Source: an uncultured Lachnospira sp. (GTDB lineage: Bacteria; Bacillota; Clostridia; Lachnospirales; Lachnospiraceae). From it: DNA of 64,000 nucleotides. Both the position numbers and the translations under genes were made by a program. The stretch spans positions 62,001 through 126,000 of the forward strand of contig CAJUKN010000006.1 of assembly GCA_910587485.1 (NCBI GenBank), read 5' to 3'. The notes beneath the pieces were generated by a model. The model was given only the letters and a program-made list of their open reading frames with translations. It searched no databases and was not told the DNA's origin. Below, one piece after another: positions 8,673 to 17,489 of this stretch (its first letter is position 1; every line of letters starts with the position of its first letter).

Positions 8673-10217
8673 TTATGCTGTATATTTTTCAATTAAGCTT
8701 ACAAGTTTATCATGATTTGATTGAATCCATTGTTCATAAACCATGCCTTCTGAATGAACCATGCGCCCTAATTCTACCAAAAAGTTAGGAATTTCATCAA
8801 CAGCAATCGCTTTGCCAGTACCAGCAATTACTTCCTCGCCTTGTCGGTCATTGCCGCCTTCAAATACAGCAAAGGCAGGTTTAGGACCTTCAGGGGTCGG
8901 TTTCATTGCACCCCGAAAACCAATAGCAGCAATCTGATGTGTGCCACAAGAAGAAGGACAGCCAGAAATATGAATTTTAGGAAGGACACCATCAGGGAAA
9001 TTTTCTTTCTTTACAGCTTCAATACACCGTGCAAGAAGTGCTGGAGAATCACCTAGCCCAACTTGACATGTAGAGGCACCCACACAAGCTACAGACGTTT
9101 CAAACAGTGTGTTTGCACCATCATTTGTGATTTCAAGGACTTTTTCAGCTTCGCTGGCATTACAGTTGATAACATATAAGCCTTCATCTGGTGTAATACG
9201 TATTTCAACGTCTTCCATATCTTTAATCACTTCATAGAGTTCTTTAAGCTTTTCAGGAGCAATTTTTCCACCAAATGGTTGATAAAAAACGCTGTATAAT
9301 CCACTTTGTTTTTGAGCAATCACTCGTTTATGTGGATAACTTAAAGAAGAATCGCCTGTTTTGTGGATAACATAAGGCGTAACTTTAATATCAAGCTGTT
9401 CGGTCTCCATAACATTTTTAAGCTTTTCGGTATATGCGTTGATTAGACCATCAATTCCCAATGTATCTTTTAGATATCTTGTCCTTGATTTAGCTCTGTT
9501 TTCATAATTTCCATAAGCAACAAAAGTATCCACCATTGCCTTGATATAATAAAGAATTTTACTTCCATCAATATTGGTAGCAACTTTTACACCAAGACTT
9601 GGATTATTGCCAAGACCGCCGCAAATATAAACATCAAATGTTCCATTGGCATTGGCGCAAAAGCCCATATCTCTAAACGTTGAATGAGGTTCATTAGCAG
9701 GGTTGCTGCTAAAGGATACTTTCAGTTTACGCGGAAATTTGACAGCTTTAATAAATTGCATAAGATATTCTCCAGCCGCTTCAGCATAAGGCATAACATC
9801 AAAATATTCGTCTTGCTGCACGCCAGAAAGAGGAGAAGCCATTACATTTCTGGGAAAATCGCCACCGCCGCCTCGTGAAATCATACCTGCTTTCCAAGCT
9901 TCTTCCATCATTTCACATAAATTTTCAGCTTCCAGATTATGAAGCTGAATAGATTGGCATGTCGTAAGTTTTACAAAATTGATATGGTATTTTTCACAAG
10001 TTTTTACAACAAATTCAAGTCGGTCTTTTGTAAGTCGTCCTCCAGCCATACGAAGCCTTAACATATGTTTTTCGCCGCCTCGTTGAGCATAACTTCCGAA
10101 GCCGCCAGAAAATGCTTTATATTCTGCAACAGAAAGTTCTTTGTTGTGAAATTGCATTGTCTTTGTGCGAAATTTCTCTAAATCTGGTAAAAATTCAGAT
10201 AGATAATCTTTAGACAT
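8673..10217 (-). CDS. Sirohaem nitrite/sulfite reductase (NirA/Sir type)
   Basis: About 514 residues, a complete one-subunit sirohaem-[4Fe-4S] reductase that would carry out the six-electron reduction of nitrite or sulfite with ferredoxin. It has the duplicated ferredoxin-like half domains and the cluster ligands CVGASTC (C-X5-C) and GCPSSCGTH (C-X3-C) in the C-terminal third. GGAGG on the minus strand is 9 bases before ATG 10217 and only 3 before ATG 10223, so the inner start is preferred. It stands alone, with no sirohaem synthesis or transport genes beside it. Sulfite versus nitrite cannot be decided from sequence. Confidence 0.85.
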   Translation of the reverse strand: MSKDYLSEFLPDLEKFRTKTMQFHNKELSVAEYKAFSGGFGSYAQRGGEKHMLRLRMAGGRLTKDRLEFVVKTCEKYHINFVKLTTCQSIQLHNLEAENLCEMMEEAWKAGMISRGGGGDFPRNVMASPLSGVQQDEYFDVMPYAEAAGEYLMQFIKAVKFPRKLKVSFSSNPANEPHSTFRDMGFCANANGTFDVYICGGLGNNPSLGVKVATNIDGSKILYYIKAMVDTFVAYGNYENRAKSRTRYLKDTLGIDGLINAYTEKLKNVMETEQLDIKVTPYVIHKTGDSSLSYPHKRVIAQKQSGLYSVFYQPFGGKIAPEKLKELYEVIKDMEDVEIRITPDEGLYVINCNASEAEKVLEITNDGANTLFETSVACVGASTCQVGLGDSPALLARCIEAVKKENFPDGVLPKIHISGCPSSCGTHQIAAIGFRGAMKPTPEGPKPAFAVFEGGNDRQGEEVIAGTGKAIAVDEIPNFLVELGRMVHSEGMVYEQWIQSNHDKLVSLIEKYTA

Positions 10218-10559
10218 AATCATGTTCCTCCATTTTAATATTTTAATTCCAACAAATAAGTAATATTGTTAATTAAATGTGTATACCTTGTTGATTTGTT
10301 ACTTATAGTAATAAATATAGGTGACAGCTTTTTATATTGTTGCCTATAATATAACAGATAAACCTATTATAATATAATAAGGAAAATAATACCAGTAAAA
10401 ATAATTTGTAAATTTATAATATATTTTAAAAGTTCACAATATGAAAAAATTTGTAAAAAGTATGAAAATATTATCTTTTTTTAATCAAACATGCTATAGT
10501 AATTACAGAAAATATATGGATAGAAAAATTAAAAATAATGAAAAAAGAGGATATATTCA
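10218..10559. other. Divergent intergenic region
   Basis: About 340 bases between the minus-strand reductase and the plus-strand phosphatase. It must hold both promoters. A TATAGT box near 10493 could serve the phosphatase. An AT-rich imperfect palindrome (CCTATTATAATATAATAAGG, near 10363) could be an operator. No small ORF with a ribosome site was seen. Confidence 0.4.
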
Positions 10560-11357
10560 TTGAGTACCTATGTGATAAGTGATATACATGGCTGTTATAA
10601 AGAGTTTCTTCTTATGTTAGATAAAATTAACTTTTCTGACACAGATTGGTTCATTGGAGCAGGAGATTATATTGACCGAGGCAAAGACAGTTATAAGATG
10701 TTAAAGTGGATAGAACACTGTCCCACAAATGTTTGTCTTGTGAGAGGAAATCACGAAGAAGAGTTTGCAGCATATGTGGATTTGATGATTCAGCTTGATA
10801 GGGAAGAAGAATTAAATTCAGATTTTATGTCTAATAAAGATGCAATCATGTTATATGAAACTGTAAAATATCTTCTTAAGAAAAAAGGACTGCCTGTTTT
10901 ATACTTTGATTTATATGGAACAATTAATCATTTGTTAAATGATTTTGGTATAAATTTAAGTGATTTATGCAGATGGAAAGAGCTAATTCGCAAGATGCCC
11001 TATTTTTATAAAAACCAAATTAAAGATAGAGTTTGTATTGTGGTTCATGCAGGATATGCAGAAAAATTGGAACATATTGGCTCATCCTTTTCAAGTTTAG
11101 AACAATTTTATTTGTATGCCAGAGAAGAAAGCTGTCAATTAGGCGGCAAACCACATGGAATGATTATAGCTGGACATACGCCTACAATCATTAAGGGGGG
11201 ATTTTTTTATAATAAGGGCAAGGTATTTCAATTTTATAATAAAGACAATGATTGTGTATTTTATAATATAGATTGTGGAAGTGTATTTCGCAGGCAAAGC
11301 TTGGAGGCAAAGCTTGCTTGTATTCGTTTGGAAGATGAAAAAATATTTTATATATAA
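10560..11357 (+). CDS. PPP-family metallophosphoesterase (Ser/Thr phosphatase-like)
   Basis: A 265-residue cytosolic phosphatase with the full binuclear metal set: SDIHG at 7-11, GAGDYIDRG near 33-41, GNHEEE near 64-69, and later VVHAGYAE and AGHTPT. These motifs define bacterial PPP phosphatases and the symmetrical Ap4A hydrolase (ApaH/PrpE) relatives. It appears to start at TTG 10560: AGAGG lies 9 bases upstream and no ATG fits. It is followed 59 bases later by a LicD gene on the same strand, so they may be co-transcribed. The target could be a phosphoprotein or a nucleotide; not resolvable here. Confidence 0.85.
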   Translation: MSTYVISDIHGCYKEFLLMLDKINFSDTDWFIGAGDYIDRGKDSYKMLKWIEHCPTNVCLVRGNHEEEFAAYVDLMIQLDREEELNSDFMSNKDAIMLYETVKYLLKKKGLPVLYFDLYGTINHLLNDFGINLSDLCRWKELIRKMPYFYKNQIKDRVCIVVHAGYAEKLEHIGSSFSSLEQFYLYAREESCQLGGKPHGMIIAGHTPTIIKGGFFYNKGKVFQFYNKDNDCVFYNIDCGSVFRRQSLEAKLACIRLEDEKIFYI

Positions 11358-11416
11358 AGAAAATGATATAAATGTTAAGTTAGTCAAATCAATTACCAAC
11401 ACAGAAATGAGGAAAA

Positions 11417-12307
11417 ATGATGAAATATAATGAGGATTTTTTTAAGATAGAGATTATAGAAGGCTTTGCAGTAGAATCAGAAATGAAGCGAGTTTGGGCA
11501 GCACAATTAAAAGTGCTTTCTGAAATTATACATATATGTGACAAGTATGAAATTACCTATTATGCAGATTATGGAACGTTGCTTGGTGCTGTTCGACATA
11601 AAGGATTTGTTCCATGGGATGATGACATTGATATTTGTCTAAAAAGGGCTGATTATATGAAACTGCTTCATATTTTGCCAAAAGAACTTCCAGCGTTTTA
11701 CTCAGTAAATAGCTGTTATACAAATGTCAATCATCGTCAGCCTTTTAGCAGTGTAGGGAATTTTGCAGTGTATCCAGTGCCAGAGTATGTACAAAAGCAA
11801 TTTTATAATTGTCCCTATGTAGTTGGCGTAGATATATATCCTTTGGATTATATGCCTTATGATGATGATATGGCAAGGCTGCAGCAGTCAATGTATACAA
11901 TCGTTTATGATATGGCATGTCGATTAGATGAGATTCGAGAAAATGGTGAAATACAAAAATATATTGAAAATATTGAAGAAATATGTAGAGTGAAATTGTA
12001 TGATAATGATTTATTGCGTAATCAGCTTATGAAATTATATGACAATATTGCTTCTATGTATACAGAAGATGAAAGCGACCGATTGACACAATTCTTGCGT
12101 GTGGCACAGATAGAAGAAGAAACATTTTATTATATGAAGGAATGGTATGACAGCACCATTAAAATGAAATTTATGGATATGGAAATCAGTGTGCCATGTG
12201 GATACCATGAGATACTTACAACATTATATGGAGAGTATATGAATCCTGTTATATTGACAAGCGCACATGAATATCCGTTTTATAAAAGACAGAAGTTTTA
12301 TAATTGA
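11417..12307 (+). CDS. LicD-family phosphotransferase (second copy)
   Basis: A 296-residue LicD protein very like the one at 1241: shared EGF.VE and VWAAQL segments at the N-terminus and the signature YADYGTLLGAVRHKGFVPWD then DDIDI. All acidic residues are present, so it should be active. Probable role: transfer of a phosphorylated alcohol from a CDP carrier to a surface sugar. GAGG lies 4 bases before ATG 11417 and 7 before the next ATG at 11420; either may be the start. A 9-bp stem (12321-12329 with 12340-12348) follows the stop, with only a weak T-rich tail. Confidence 0.87.
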   Translation: MMKYNEDFFKIEIIEGFAVESEMKRVWAAQLKVLSEIIHICDKYEITYYADYGTLLGAVRHKGFVPWDDDIDICLKRADYMKLLHILPKELPAFYSVNSCYTNVNHRQPFSSVGNFAVYPVPEYVQKQFYNCPYVVGVDIYPLDYMPYDDDMARLQQSMYTIVYDMACRLDEIRENGEIQKYIENIEEICRVKLYDNDLLRNQLMKLYDNIASMYTEDESDRLTQFLRVAQIEEETFYYMKEWYDSTIKMKFMDMEISVPCGYHEILTTLYGEYMNPVILTSAHEYPFYKRQKFYN

Positions 12308-12445
12308 ATTTTGTTGATAGAATTGAAATTGAAAAAATAATTTCAATTATTCTATATATTTTATACTGTGTTTGGCAATAGAAGATTTAGTTTTTCATAT
12401 GTCAACTCCTAAATACTATTCAGTAGTAATAAGATTATAAGCAAG

Positions 12446-12471
12446 TAGAAAAGCGGATTGTAAATCCGCTT
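12446..12471 (-). terminator. Terminator of the TraX-family gene
   Basis: Perfect 9-bp stem AAGCGGATT/AATCCGCTT with a 3-base loop, followed on the minus strand by TTCT. A degenerate relative of the flanking CAAGTAG-hairpin text also occurs near 24275-24300. Confidence 0.6.
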
Positions 12472-12540
12472 GACTGCTAAGATATAATTGATTTAAATCA
12501 ATGTATATTTGATACAACATTTCTATTTTACAATAGCCTT

Positions 12541-13374
12541 TTATAAGTACCATCGAATAATTCCAAATACTATTAAATTAATAGGATAGACAATATAAAA
12601 TAGCCATTTTATCCACCCATTTCTTTTACCGGGCTGTCCATTGTACGCAAATTCAATAAGCAATGGAACAAAAGCCAGTCCTAATATATGAAGATAATAT
12701 ATAATCATTTCGATATGATGATGAATATAACAATCCCACACATAACGAGAAAAAAATAATGCCGTAAGAATATAGTATATAATCCATTTCTTTTTAGGAT
12801 TTTCTCGAAATATATAGAAGAAAAAGCAGCATAACATGCCATACATTCCCCAATCACCATAACCAGACAGCAGTGCTAAGATAAGAATACCAATGATTTT
12901 GCACCATTTTGGACACTTTGCTTTGTCCCACAATCGAATAGCTAAAAGAGCGATAAAAAATGTATAGATGATTCCTGTTATCATATGTTCTTGGTAGCCA
13001 TTTTTACTAATAGAGAATGGAAGAATAAAATAGTTTCCATCTATAAAGGGCAATGTGCCATGACGAAAATAGTAATAAGGAAACCATGAGAGCAATGCAA
13101 ATATACCCATTCGGAGGATATATTTTTTAAAGTTACGTGTATAGTGATAGCCTTCCGCAACAAAATATGCCATTGTTGGTGCTGTAAACATACCTAAAAA
13201 CCACATAAATTGACCTGCTAAAGAGGTATAATTAAATAGGGCAGTAGTAGCATGGTCTAAAAGCATAGTAAATACAACAAATAATTTTAATTGGTTTCGA
13301 TTCCATATTTTATTAGAGTTCAAAGAAGGTTGTGAAGCATGAGTGTTGTTGTTTTCTATAGATACTTTATTCAT
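12541..13374 (-). CDS. TraX-family integral membrane protein
   Basis: About 277 residues with roughly eight hydrophobic segments after a polar N-terminal 25 residues. NRNQLKLFVVFTMLLDHAT, FWFLGMFTAPTMAYF-like text and YYFRHGTLPF match the TraX family, named for the F-pilin N-acetyltransferase. Chromosomal Firmicute members are thought to be membrane acyltransferases acting on surface polymers or peptides, but their substrates are unknown. Start set at ATG 13374 behind AAAGGA; the upstream GTG at 13389 is less likely. It is monocistronic. Confidence 0.8.
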   Translation of the reverse strand: MNKVSIENNNTHASQPSLNSNKIWNRNQLKLFVVFTMLLDHATTALFNYTSLAGQFMWFLGMFTAPTMAYFVAEGYHYTRNFKKYILRMGIFALLSWFPYYYFRHGTLPFIDGNYFILPFSISKNGYQEHMITGIIYTFFIALLAIRLWDKAKCPKWCKIIGILILALLSGYGDWGMYGMLCCFFFYIFRENPKKKWIIYYILTALFFSRYVWDCYIHHHIEMIIYYLHILGLAFVPLLIEFAYNGQPGKRNGWIKWLFYIVYPINLIVFGIIRWYL

Positions 13375-13583
13375 AAGGATTCCTTTCACATTTAATCATT
13401 TGGTTTTTAGTTTAATAACATATGTTTATTGTAATATATATTTATTATAACGGAAAATCTTGATAAATGAAACTTATAATTGATTTTAGAAGATGAAATT
13501 GTATTTAGAAAGTAATTAATTGATAAAGTATTTTGAATTAAGAAGTGAGATTTTCTGATAAGATTAAAAAAGATAGATAGAAT

Positions 13584-13609
13584 AAAGGGAAGCACATTGG
13601 CTTCCCTTT
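13584..13609 (-). terminator. Terminator of the left surface-protein cassette
   Basis: AAAGGGAAGC/GCTTCCCTTT 10-bp stem with a 6-base loop, just beyond the stop of the minus-strand surface gene. The right cassette has a related stem at 19071-19094, so the duplicated unit includes its terminator. Confidence 0.75.
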
Positions 13610-13656
13610 AACATACACTCTTAATTTAATAACAATATTGTTAATGTTTAATTAAA

Positions 13657-14496
13657 TTATTTCAGTTTCCAAACGTTTTGTGCGCCTTGACCGTTGTCAC
13701 CTGCTGCTGCTGCCTCATATCCCTTAGGGTCATTAGTACCAGTAGCATCTATATCGTCACTTGCAAGTACAGACAATGTATAAACTGTAGTTACTTTTAA
13801 ATCTTCATCTGTATAAGCGTCTGTAGTTGAATCATTAAGTACACCTACATATTTGAAAGCTGCAGCGTTCTTACCTGCTGCTGTATTTGTATCTGATGGT
13901 ATATCAAGTACAAAAGTAACATCTTCTGTTGCAGTTGAACCATCATTTAATAAAAGACCACCTTTAGCTTGTAATGTTGCCTCATCTTTTACATTAGAAG
14001 CATCAAATACTAAAGCATCATATGTCACAGTATATGCGTCATTTGCGAAAGCAATAGTTTTACCAAACTGCATACCAAGAAATGCATTCTTTTTAGTAGG
14101 GTCAGTTCCTTCATGCTTTCCAGTGTCTGTATTAATTGTTACTGCTGTTTCTAATGCAACATCTGTGCCAGGAGTTGCCTTAGATGCTGTTTTAACTGCT
14201 ACAGGTACTTCACTATAATTAATAATCATATAGTTGTCTGACCAAATTTGGTCTGTAATAGATGTACCATCTTCTTCTGAAAGATTTAACTTATAAGGGT
14301 TTACTGCAAATGGTAATTCCAAAGGTACTTCAACTTCAATTACAGGTAAACGAACTTCTCCGCTACCTTCACCTTGTGCAGTACCACCATTGTTATTCCA
14401 CTCAATTGTTGGTGTTGCTGCAAATGCAGTTGTTGCAAGCAAACTTGTTGTAATTGCTGCTGTTGAAAGTGCAGCTAAAAATTTCTTTTTTGTCAT
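13657..14496 (-). CDS. Secreted surface protein, left cassette
   Basis: About 279 residues. A clear signal peptide (MTKKKFLAALSTAAITTSLL, then cleavage after AFA near residue 26) is followed by a Thr/Ala/Asn-rich beta-type domain. The N-terminal third (TIEWNNNGGTAQGEGSG, VEVPLELPFAVNPYKLN, QIWSDNYMI.NYSEVPVAV) and the C-terminal part (VLNDSTTDAYTDEDLKV, TVYTLSVLASDDI) match the paralogue at 18109 closely, while the middle diverges, as in antigenic variants. The family resembles WxL-like envelope proteins in style, but I do not recognise a named domain. A strong AAGGAGGAAG site precedes ATG 14496. It lies 88 bases after its membrane-anchored partner and should share the promoter near 15540. 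Confidence 0.8.
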   Translation of the reverse strand: MTKKKFLAALSTAAITTSLLATTAFAATPTIEWNNNGGTAQGEGSGEVRLPVIEVEVPLELPFAVNPYKLNLSEEDGTSITDQIWSDNYMIINYSEVPVAVKTASKATPGTDVALETAVTINTDTGKHEGTDPTKKNAFLGMQFGKTIAFANDAYTVTYDALVFDASNVKDEATLQAKGGLLLNDGSTATEDVTFVLDIPSDTNTAAGKNAAAFKYVGVLNDSTTDAYTDEDLKVTTVYTLSVLASDDIDATGTNDPKGYEAAAAGDNGQGAQNVWKLK

Positions 14497-14568
14497 AATA
14501 ACTTCCTCCTTGAAAATATTATAAAAAATAATTAAGAGTATATATTCAACCATATAAATATGGTATGA
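14429..14568. repeat. 140-bp inverted repeat, left copy
   Basis: This stretch is the reverse complement of 18037-18176 with about four mismatches by eye and no gaps. It covers the spacer between the two cassette genes, the ribosome site and the first ~23 codons of the secreted protein. Such near-identity goes well beyond that of the coding middles and suggests recent conversion or use as a recombination substrate. Confidence 0.85.
14527..14546. repeat. TATACTCTTAATTA-type motif, left upstream copy
   Basis: Reads AATTAAGAGTATATATT on the plus strand. Related copies lie at 13613-13628 (ATACACTCTTAATTTA), 18061-18078 (TATATACTCTTAATTATT) and 19051-19068 (TTAAATTAAGAGTGTATA). Each secreted-protein gene is thus bracketed by an inverted pair, and the two cassettes mirror each other. 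Confidence 0.6.
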
Positions 14569-14584
14569 ATCAAAATAAATAAAA

Positions 14585-15112
14585 CTACTTTACCACAATT
14601 TGAGCGGCTGTGCTGACATTGCCAGCTGGTTCTCCATCTTTCATCAATTGATGCGTTATTACCACATCATAGTTGCCTGGTGATAAATTAACAGACAATG
14701 GGAAATTTTCTATACAAGAACCCACTGGAACCTCTGGTGAAGTTAAAAGAACTTCTCCTGTATCAGCCATTGTGATAATAAATCGAACAGGTCCTTCATT
14801 ACGTGTTGAATTACCTAAATAAGCATTGCTTTTAGTACAACCATCTGTGAATACCCATCCTTGTGTCATTCGTACCACAAGATTACCTTTGTTGGCTTTT
14901 TTTAAATCTTGACTTATATTGCCCTTGTTATCCTCTGTGATAACAAGTCCTCCTCCTGAAATGGAAAGGTCATCTTTTGAGCTTACATTGTCATTGCGAT
15001 GTATATACATATTGTATGCAAAAGCACCAATACTTCCAACTAATAATAAACAAACAGCAATAACAATAATAAGTACTTTCTTGCTAACGCCTTGTTTTTG
15101 CTTTTCTTCCAT
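14585..15112 (-). CDS. Membrane-anchored ectodomain protein, left cassette
   Basis: A 175-residue protein: a short basic cytosolic tail (EEKQKQGVSKK), one membrane helix at about 12-34 (VLIIVIAVCLLLVGSIGAF), then an extracellular beta domain (LVVRMTQGWVFTDGCTKSNA, IITMADTGEVLLTSPEVPVG, NLSPGNYDVVITHQLM). It has two extracytoplasmic cysteines. No family is recognised. It is highly similar to the 177-residue protein at 17490. First gene of its cassette, translated from an AAGGAT-type site; the secreted partner lies 88 bases downstream. A role as membrane receptor or assembly partner for the secreted protein is a reasonable guess. Confidence 0.78.
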   Translation of the reverse strand: MEEKQKQGVSKKVLIIVIAVCLLLVGSIGAFAYNMYIHRNDNVSSKDDLSISGGGLVITEDNKGNISQDLKKANKGNLVVRMTQGWVFTDGCTKSNAYLGNSTRNEGPVRFIITMADTGEVLLTSPEVPVGSCIENFPLSVNLSPGNYDVVITHQLMKDGEPAGNVSTAAQIVVK

Positions 15113-15206
15113 AACTTATAAATCCTTCTAACTATAATTATGATATTAGTAAATTGCAATGTTATCTTACACAAATTACTTTAAAATATCATAAAAATAA
15201 ATTTGT

Positions 15207-15220
15207 TTATTGACTAATAA
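15207..15220. repeat. Candidate recombination site, left (TTATTGACTAATAA)
   Basis: A 14-bp sequence with symmetrical arms TTATT/AATAA around an asymmetric GACT core. Its exact reverse complement is at 17413-17426. The two lie upstream of the two divergent cassettes and enclose the recombinase and the leftward promoter. Arms around a short asymmetric core are the usual form of a tyrosine-recombinase crossover site. Confidence 0.5.
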
Positions 15221-15398
15221 TTTTACATAAAGTAAAGTTTTTAATTATAATAAAAACAAGCAATTATCTTTAATTATTGTTTTCATAATGCTTATGTTCT
15301 TATTATCTTTATTTTATTTATTAGAAAAGATATATGAAACTTCTATATATCCTTTCAATTCATATGCTTAATTGCACATTTTATACCAATCAATTTAC

Positions 15399-15427
15399 TT
15401 ATCGGCAACAATAAAAAAAAATTAACC
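15399..15427 (-). promoter_or_regulatory. Sigma-28-like promoter motif
   Basis: On the minus strand, GGTTAA - 15 bases - GCCGATAA, close to the flagellar sigma factor pattern (TAAA-N15-GCCGATAA). It points at the left cassette, 287 bases from the first start codon. Similar motifs lie at 19424-19453 and 51711-51739. The -35 half is TTAA, not TAAA, so this is tentative. Confidence 0.4.
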
Positions 15428-15525
15428 CTTTTTTATTAAATTTTATTTCTTGTTCTTTATGTAAGTTTTCTTATTTGATTTTATAAAACTTTCTAAATAT
15501 CCGACGATTTTGGTACCTTTTTACT

Positions 15526-15554
15526 AATATATATTTTAAAATTTATTTTGTCAA
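15526..15554 (-). promoter_or_regulatory. Strong sigma-A promoter pointing at the left cassette
   Basis: Minus-strand TTGACA (15554-15549), 17-base spacer, TATATT (15531-15526). Nearly consensus. It lies inside the segment bounded by 15207 and 17426, so inversion of that segment would turn it toward the right cassette. The leader would be about 400 bases long. Confidence 0.7.
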
Positions 15555-16244
15555 GACATTTTAAGATAATTTACAATAATTTATTACATCATTATGTTGT
15601 TATATTAGCATCCAATAAATTCTCGTTTGTGATAGAATCTTACGCCTACTGCTATTGTTGCTATGCAAAAACAAAGGCAAATTGTTAATTGTAAAAAGTA
15701 ATCCATAGTGTATTCAATCCTCATTTGCTCCGTGCTATCTGTGTTCTGCTAAACCATTAACCACAAATTGTATATATACTTCCCGAAATCTTGTCCCTGT
15801 CTATAGTATGTATCATATGTTTGCTATAATGCCATAGATTGAGTATTAGCAATATACATAAGATAAAAAGACATATTTCCTGTTTCTATTGATTTGCTAA
15901 ATTTCCTTATTTGAATTTTATTTATTGTTAAGTATGTTTGTTTTAAATATAGCGTAAACATTACTTTTGCTAAATATTTTATTATAAAAATCATATCAAA
16001 TAATGAAAAAACATGAATTAGTAACAAATTAGTAACAAATTACACATGATTGTTAATAACCCCCAAATAATTATGTTTTAGAAAATACTATTAAAAACAT
16101 TTTTTTTAATCTATTAGTAATTAAAAATAGATTAAATGTCCTTTATATTTAATTATTTAGAGGTAAAAAGGGAACTCTAAGAATTATAAGCGGTTAACAT
16201 TTTATATTTAACCGAATAAGAATTGAAATGATAAATAAAAAAAC
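15555..16244. other. Long AT-rich noncoding region left of the recombinase
   Basis: About 700 bases without a credible gene. It holds a direct repeat ATTAGTAACAA x2 near 16017-16039, resembled by TAGAAACAAAT/TAGAAACAAAG just after the recombinase (17344-17366); these may be arm-type recombinase sites. A CGGTTAA/TTAACCG hairpin (about 16190-16213) lies just before the recombinase promoter. Weak minus-strand ORFs here lack ribosome sites. Confidence 0.5.
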
Positions 16245-16273
16245 TTGAAAAAATTACACTTTTATTATATTAT
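16245..16273 (+). promoter_or_regulatory. Promoter of the tyrosine recombinase
   Basis: TTGAAA (16245-16250), 17-base spacer, TATTAT (16268-16273), followed by AAAGGA and the recombinase start at 16311. Confidence 0.6.
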
Positions 16274-16310
16274 TCCAATTCTTTATTTTTAACAGAAAGG
16301 ACAGATTTTT

Positions 16311-17327
16311 ATGGGAAAAAGAAATCCAAATCATTATGGTTGTGTAACGAAATTAAAAGGGAATAGGTCAAAGCCTTGGATTATTAAAGTAACGATGTAT
16401 AACGAACAAGGTCATGCCAAACAAGTTCCTATTGCTTATGCCGAAACACAAGAACAAGCCAATATTTTATTGGCACAATATAATAACAATCCTTGGAATA
16501 TTGACAGAGAAAAAGTTACGCTTGCACTATTATATCAGCGTTGGTCAACAATAAAGCTGCCCAAACTAGGCGCTTCTTTACAAAATTGTCTGAAAGCAGC
16601 TTTCAAATATTGTTCAAAGTACTATGGCGTAAAATATAGGAGCATACGAGCATATCAAATGCAAGAATGTATTGATAATTGTGGCTGTAGTTATGCAACA
16701 CAAGGCGCAATTAAGAATCTTTGGGGACATCTTGACCGGTTTGCTTTTGAATGTGACATCATTGAAAAAATGTATTCTGTATTGACAACGGCTCCGCCAG
16801 TACCTGAAACCAATAGAACACCATTTACATCGGAACAAATTGAACAATTATGGAAAATTAGAGATGAAGATTGGGTAAATACCATTTTAATTTATTTGTA
16901 TACAGGTTTTCGTTTGAATGAATTACTAGAAATGAAAACAGAACAGGTAAATATGAAAGATTGTTATTTTCAAGGAGGTATCAAGTCCGTGGCTGGTAAA
17001 GGCAGAATTGTTCCAATACATGAAAAAATTAAGCCATTAGTGAAAGCATTAATTGAACAAAATAATGTGTATTTATTTAGCTATCAAGGAAAAAAGATTT
17101 CACAGACGCAATATTACCAATTTTGGAATAGAGTAATGAAAAAACTAAATACCAATAAAACACCACATGAGGCAAGACATACCTTTGAGACGAATCTTGA
17201 TAATGTTGGTGGTAACAGAAAATGTATTGATATGTTGATGGGGCATAAATCAAAAGATGTTGGAAACCGAATTTATAATCATAAAACGATTGAACAACTG
17301 CGAGATACCATAAATTTGTTAAAGTAA
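16311..17327 (+). CDS. Tyrosine site-specific recombinase
   Basis: A 338-residue phage-integrase-family recombinase. The N-terminal 60 residues form a small arm-binding-type beta domain (YGCVTKLKGNRSKPWIIKVT), then a core-binding domain, then the catalytic domain with R201 (GFRLNE), K230 (AGKGR), H286 and R289 (PHEARH), H312 (GHKS) and nucleophile Y322 (RIYNH). The catalytic set is complete. It sits between two inverted paralogous cassettes, has its own promoter, and has no other phage, conjugation or excisionase gene beside it. That context favours a dedicated DNA invertase over an element integrase. No clear terminator separates it from the right cassette, so read-through is possible. Confidence 0.92.
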   Translation: MGKRNPNHYGCVTKLKGNRSKPWIIKVTMYNEQGHAKQVPIAYAETQEQANILLAQYNNNPWNIDREKVTLALLYQRWSTIKLPKLGASLQNCLKAAFKYCSKYYGVKYRSIRAYQMQECIDNCGCSYATQGAIKNLWGHLDRFAFECDIIEKMYSVLTTAPPVPETNRTPFTSEQIEQLWKIRDEDWVNTILIYLYTGFRLNELLEMKTEQVNMKDCYFQGGIKSVAGKGRIVPIHEKIKPLVKALIEQNNVYLFSYQGKKISQTQYYQFWNRVMKKLNTNKTPHEARHTFETNLDNVGGNRKCIDMLMGHKSKDVGNRIYNHKTIEQLRDTINLLK

Positions 17328-17412
17328 TATTTTTTATCATAAAATAGAAACAAATTAGAAACAAAGAAGGCAGAAAATACAGAGAAATCAACTGTTTTTA
17401 GCTTTTTTGAAC

Positions 17413-17426
17413 TTATTAGTCAATAA
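17413..17426. repeat. Candidate recombination site, right (TTATTAGTCAATAA)
   Basis: Exact reverse complement of the 14-bp site at 15207-15220. It lies 63 bases before the right cassette start, as the left copy lies 94 bases before the left one. A second shared word in direct orientation (TTTTACATAAA at 15221 and 17443) leaves an excision model open. Confidence 0.5.
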
Positions 17427-17489
17427 TTTTTAACATCTAATGTTTTACATAAAAGTTATTGTAAAGATTTAGATAAGGATATAAAAATT

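Noticed and set aside
13853..14453. Plus-strand ORFs of 121 and 63 residues inside the left secreted-protein gene
   Set aside because: They are antisense shadows of a Thr/Ala-rich repetitive gene; the minus-strand frame has a signal peptide, strong ribosome site and a paralogue.
15113..17489. Recombinase region as a prophage or integrative element
   Set aside because: There is no structural, replication, excision or transfer gene, and the flanks are mirror-image paralogues. A short direct repeat (TTTTACATAAA at 15221 and 17443) keeps an excision model possible but weaker than inversion.
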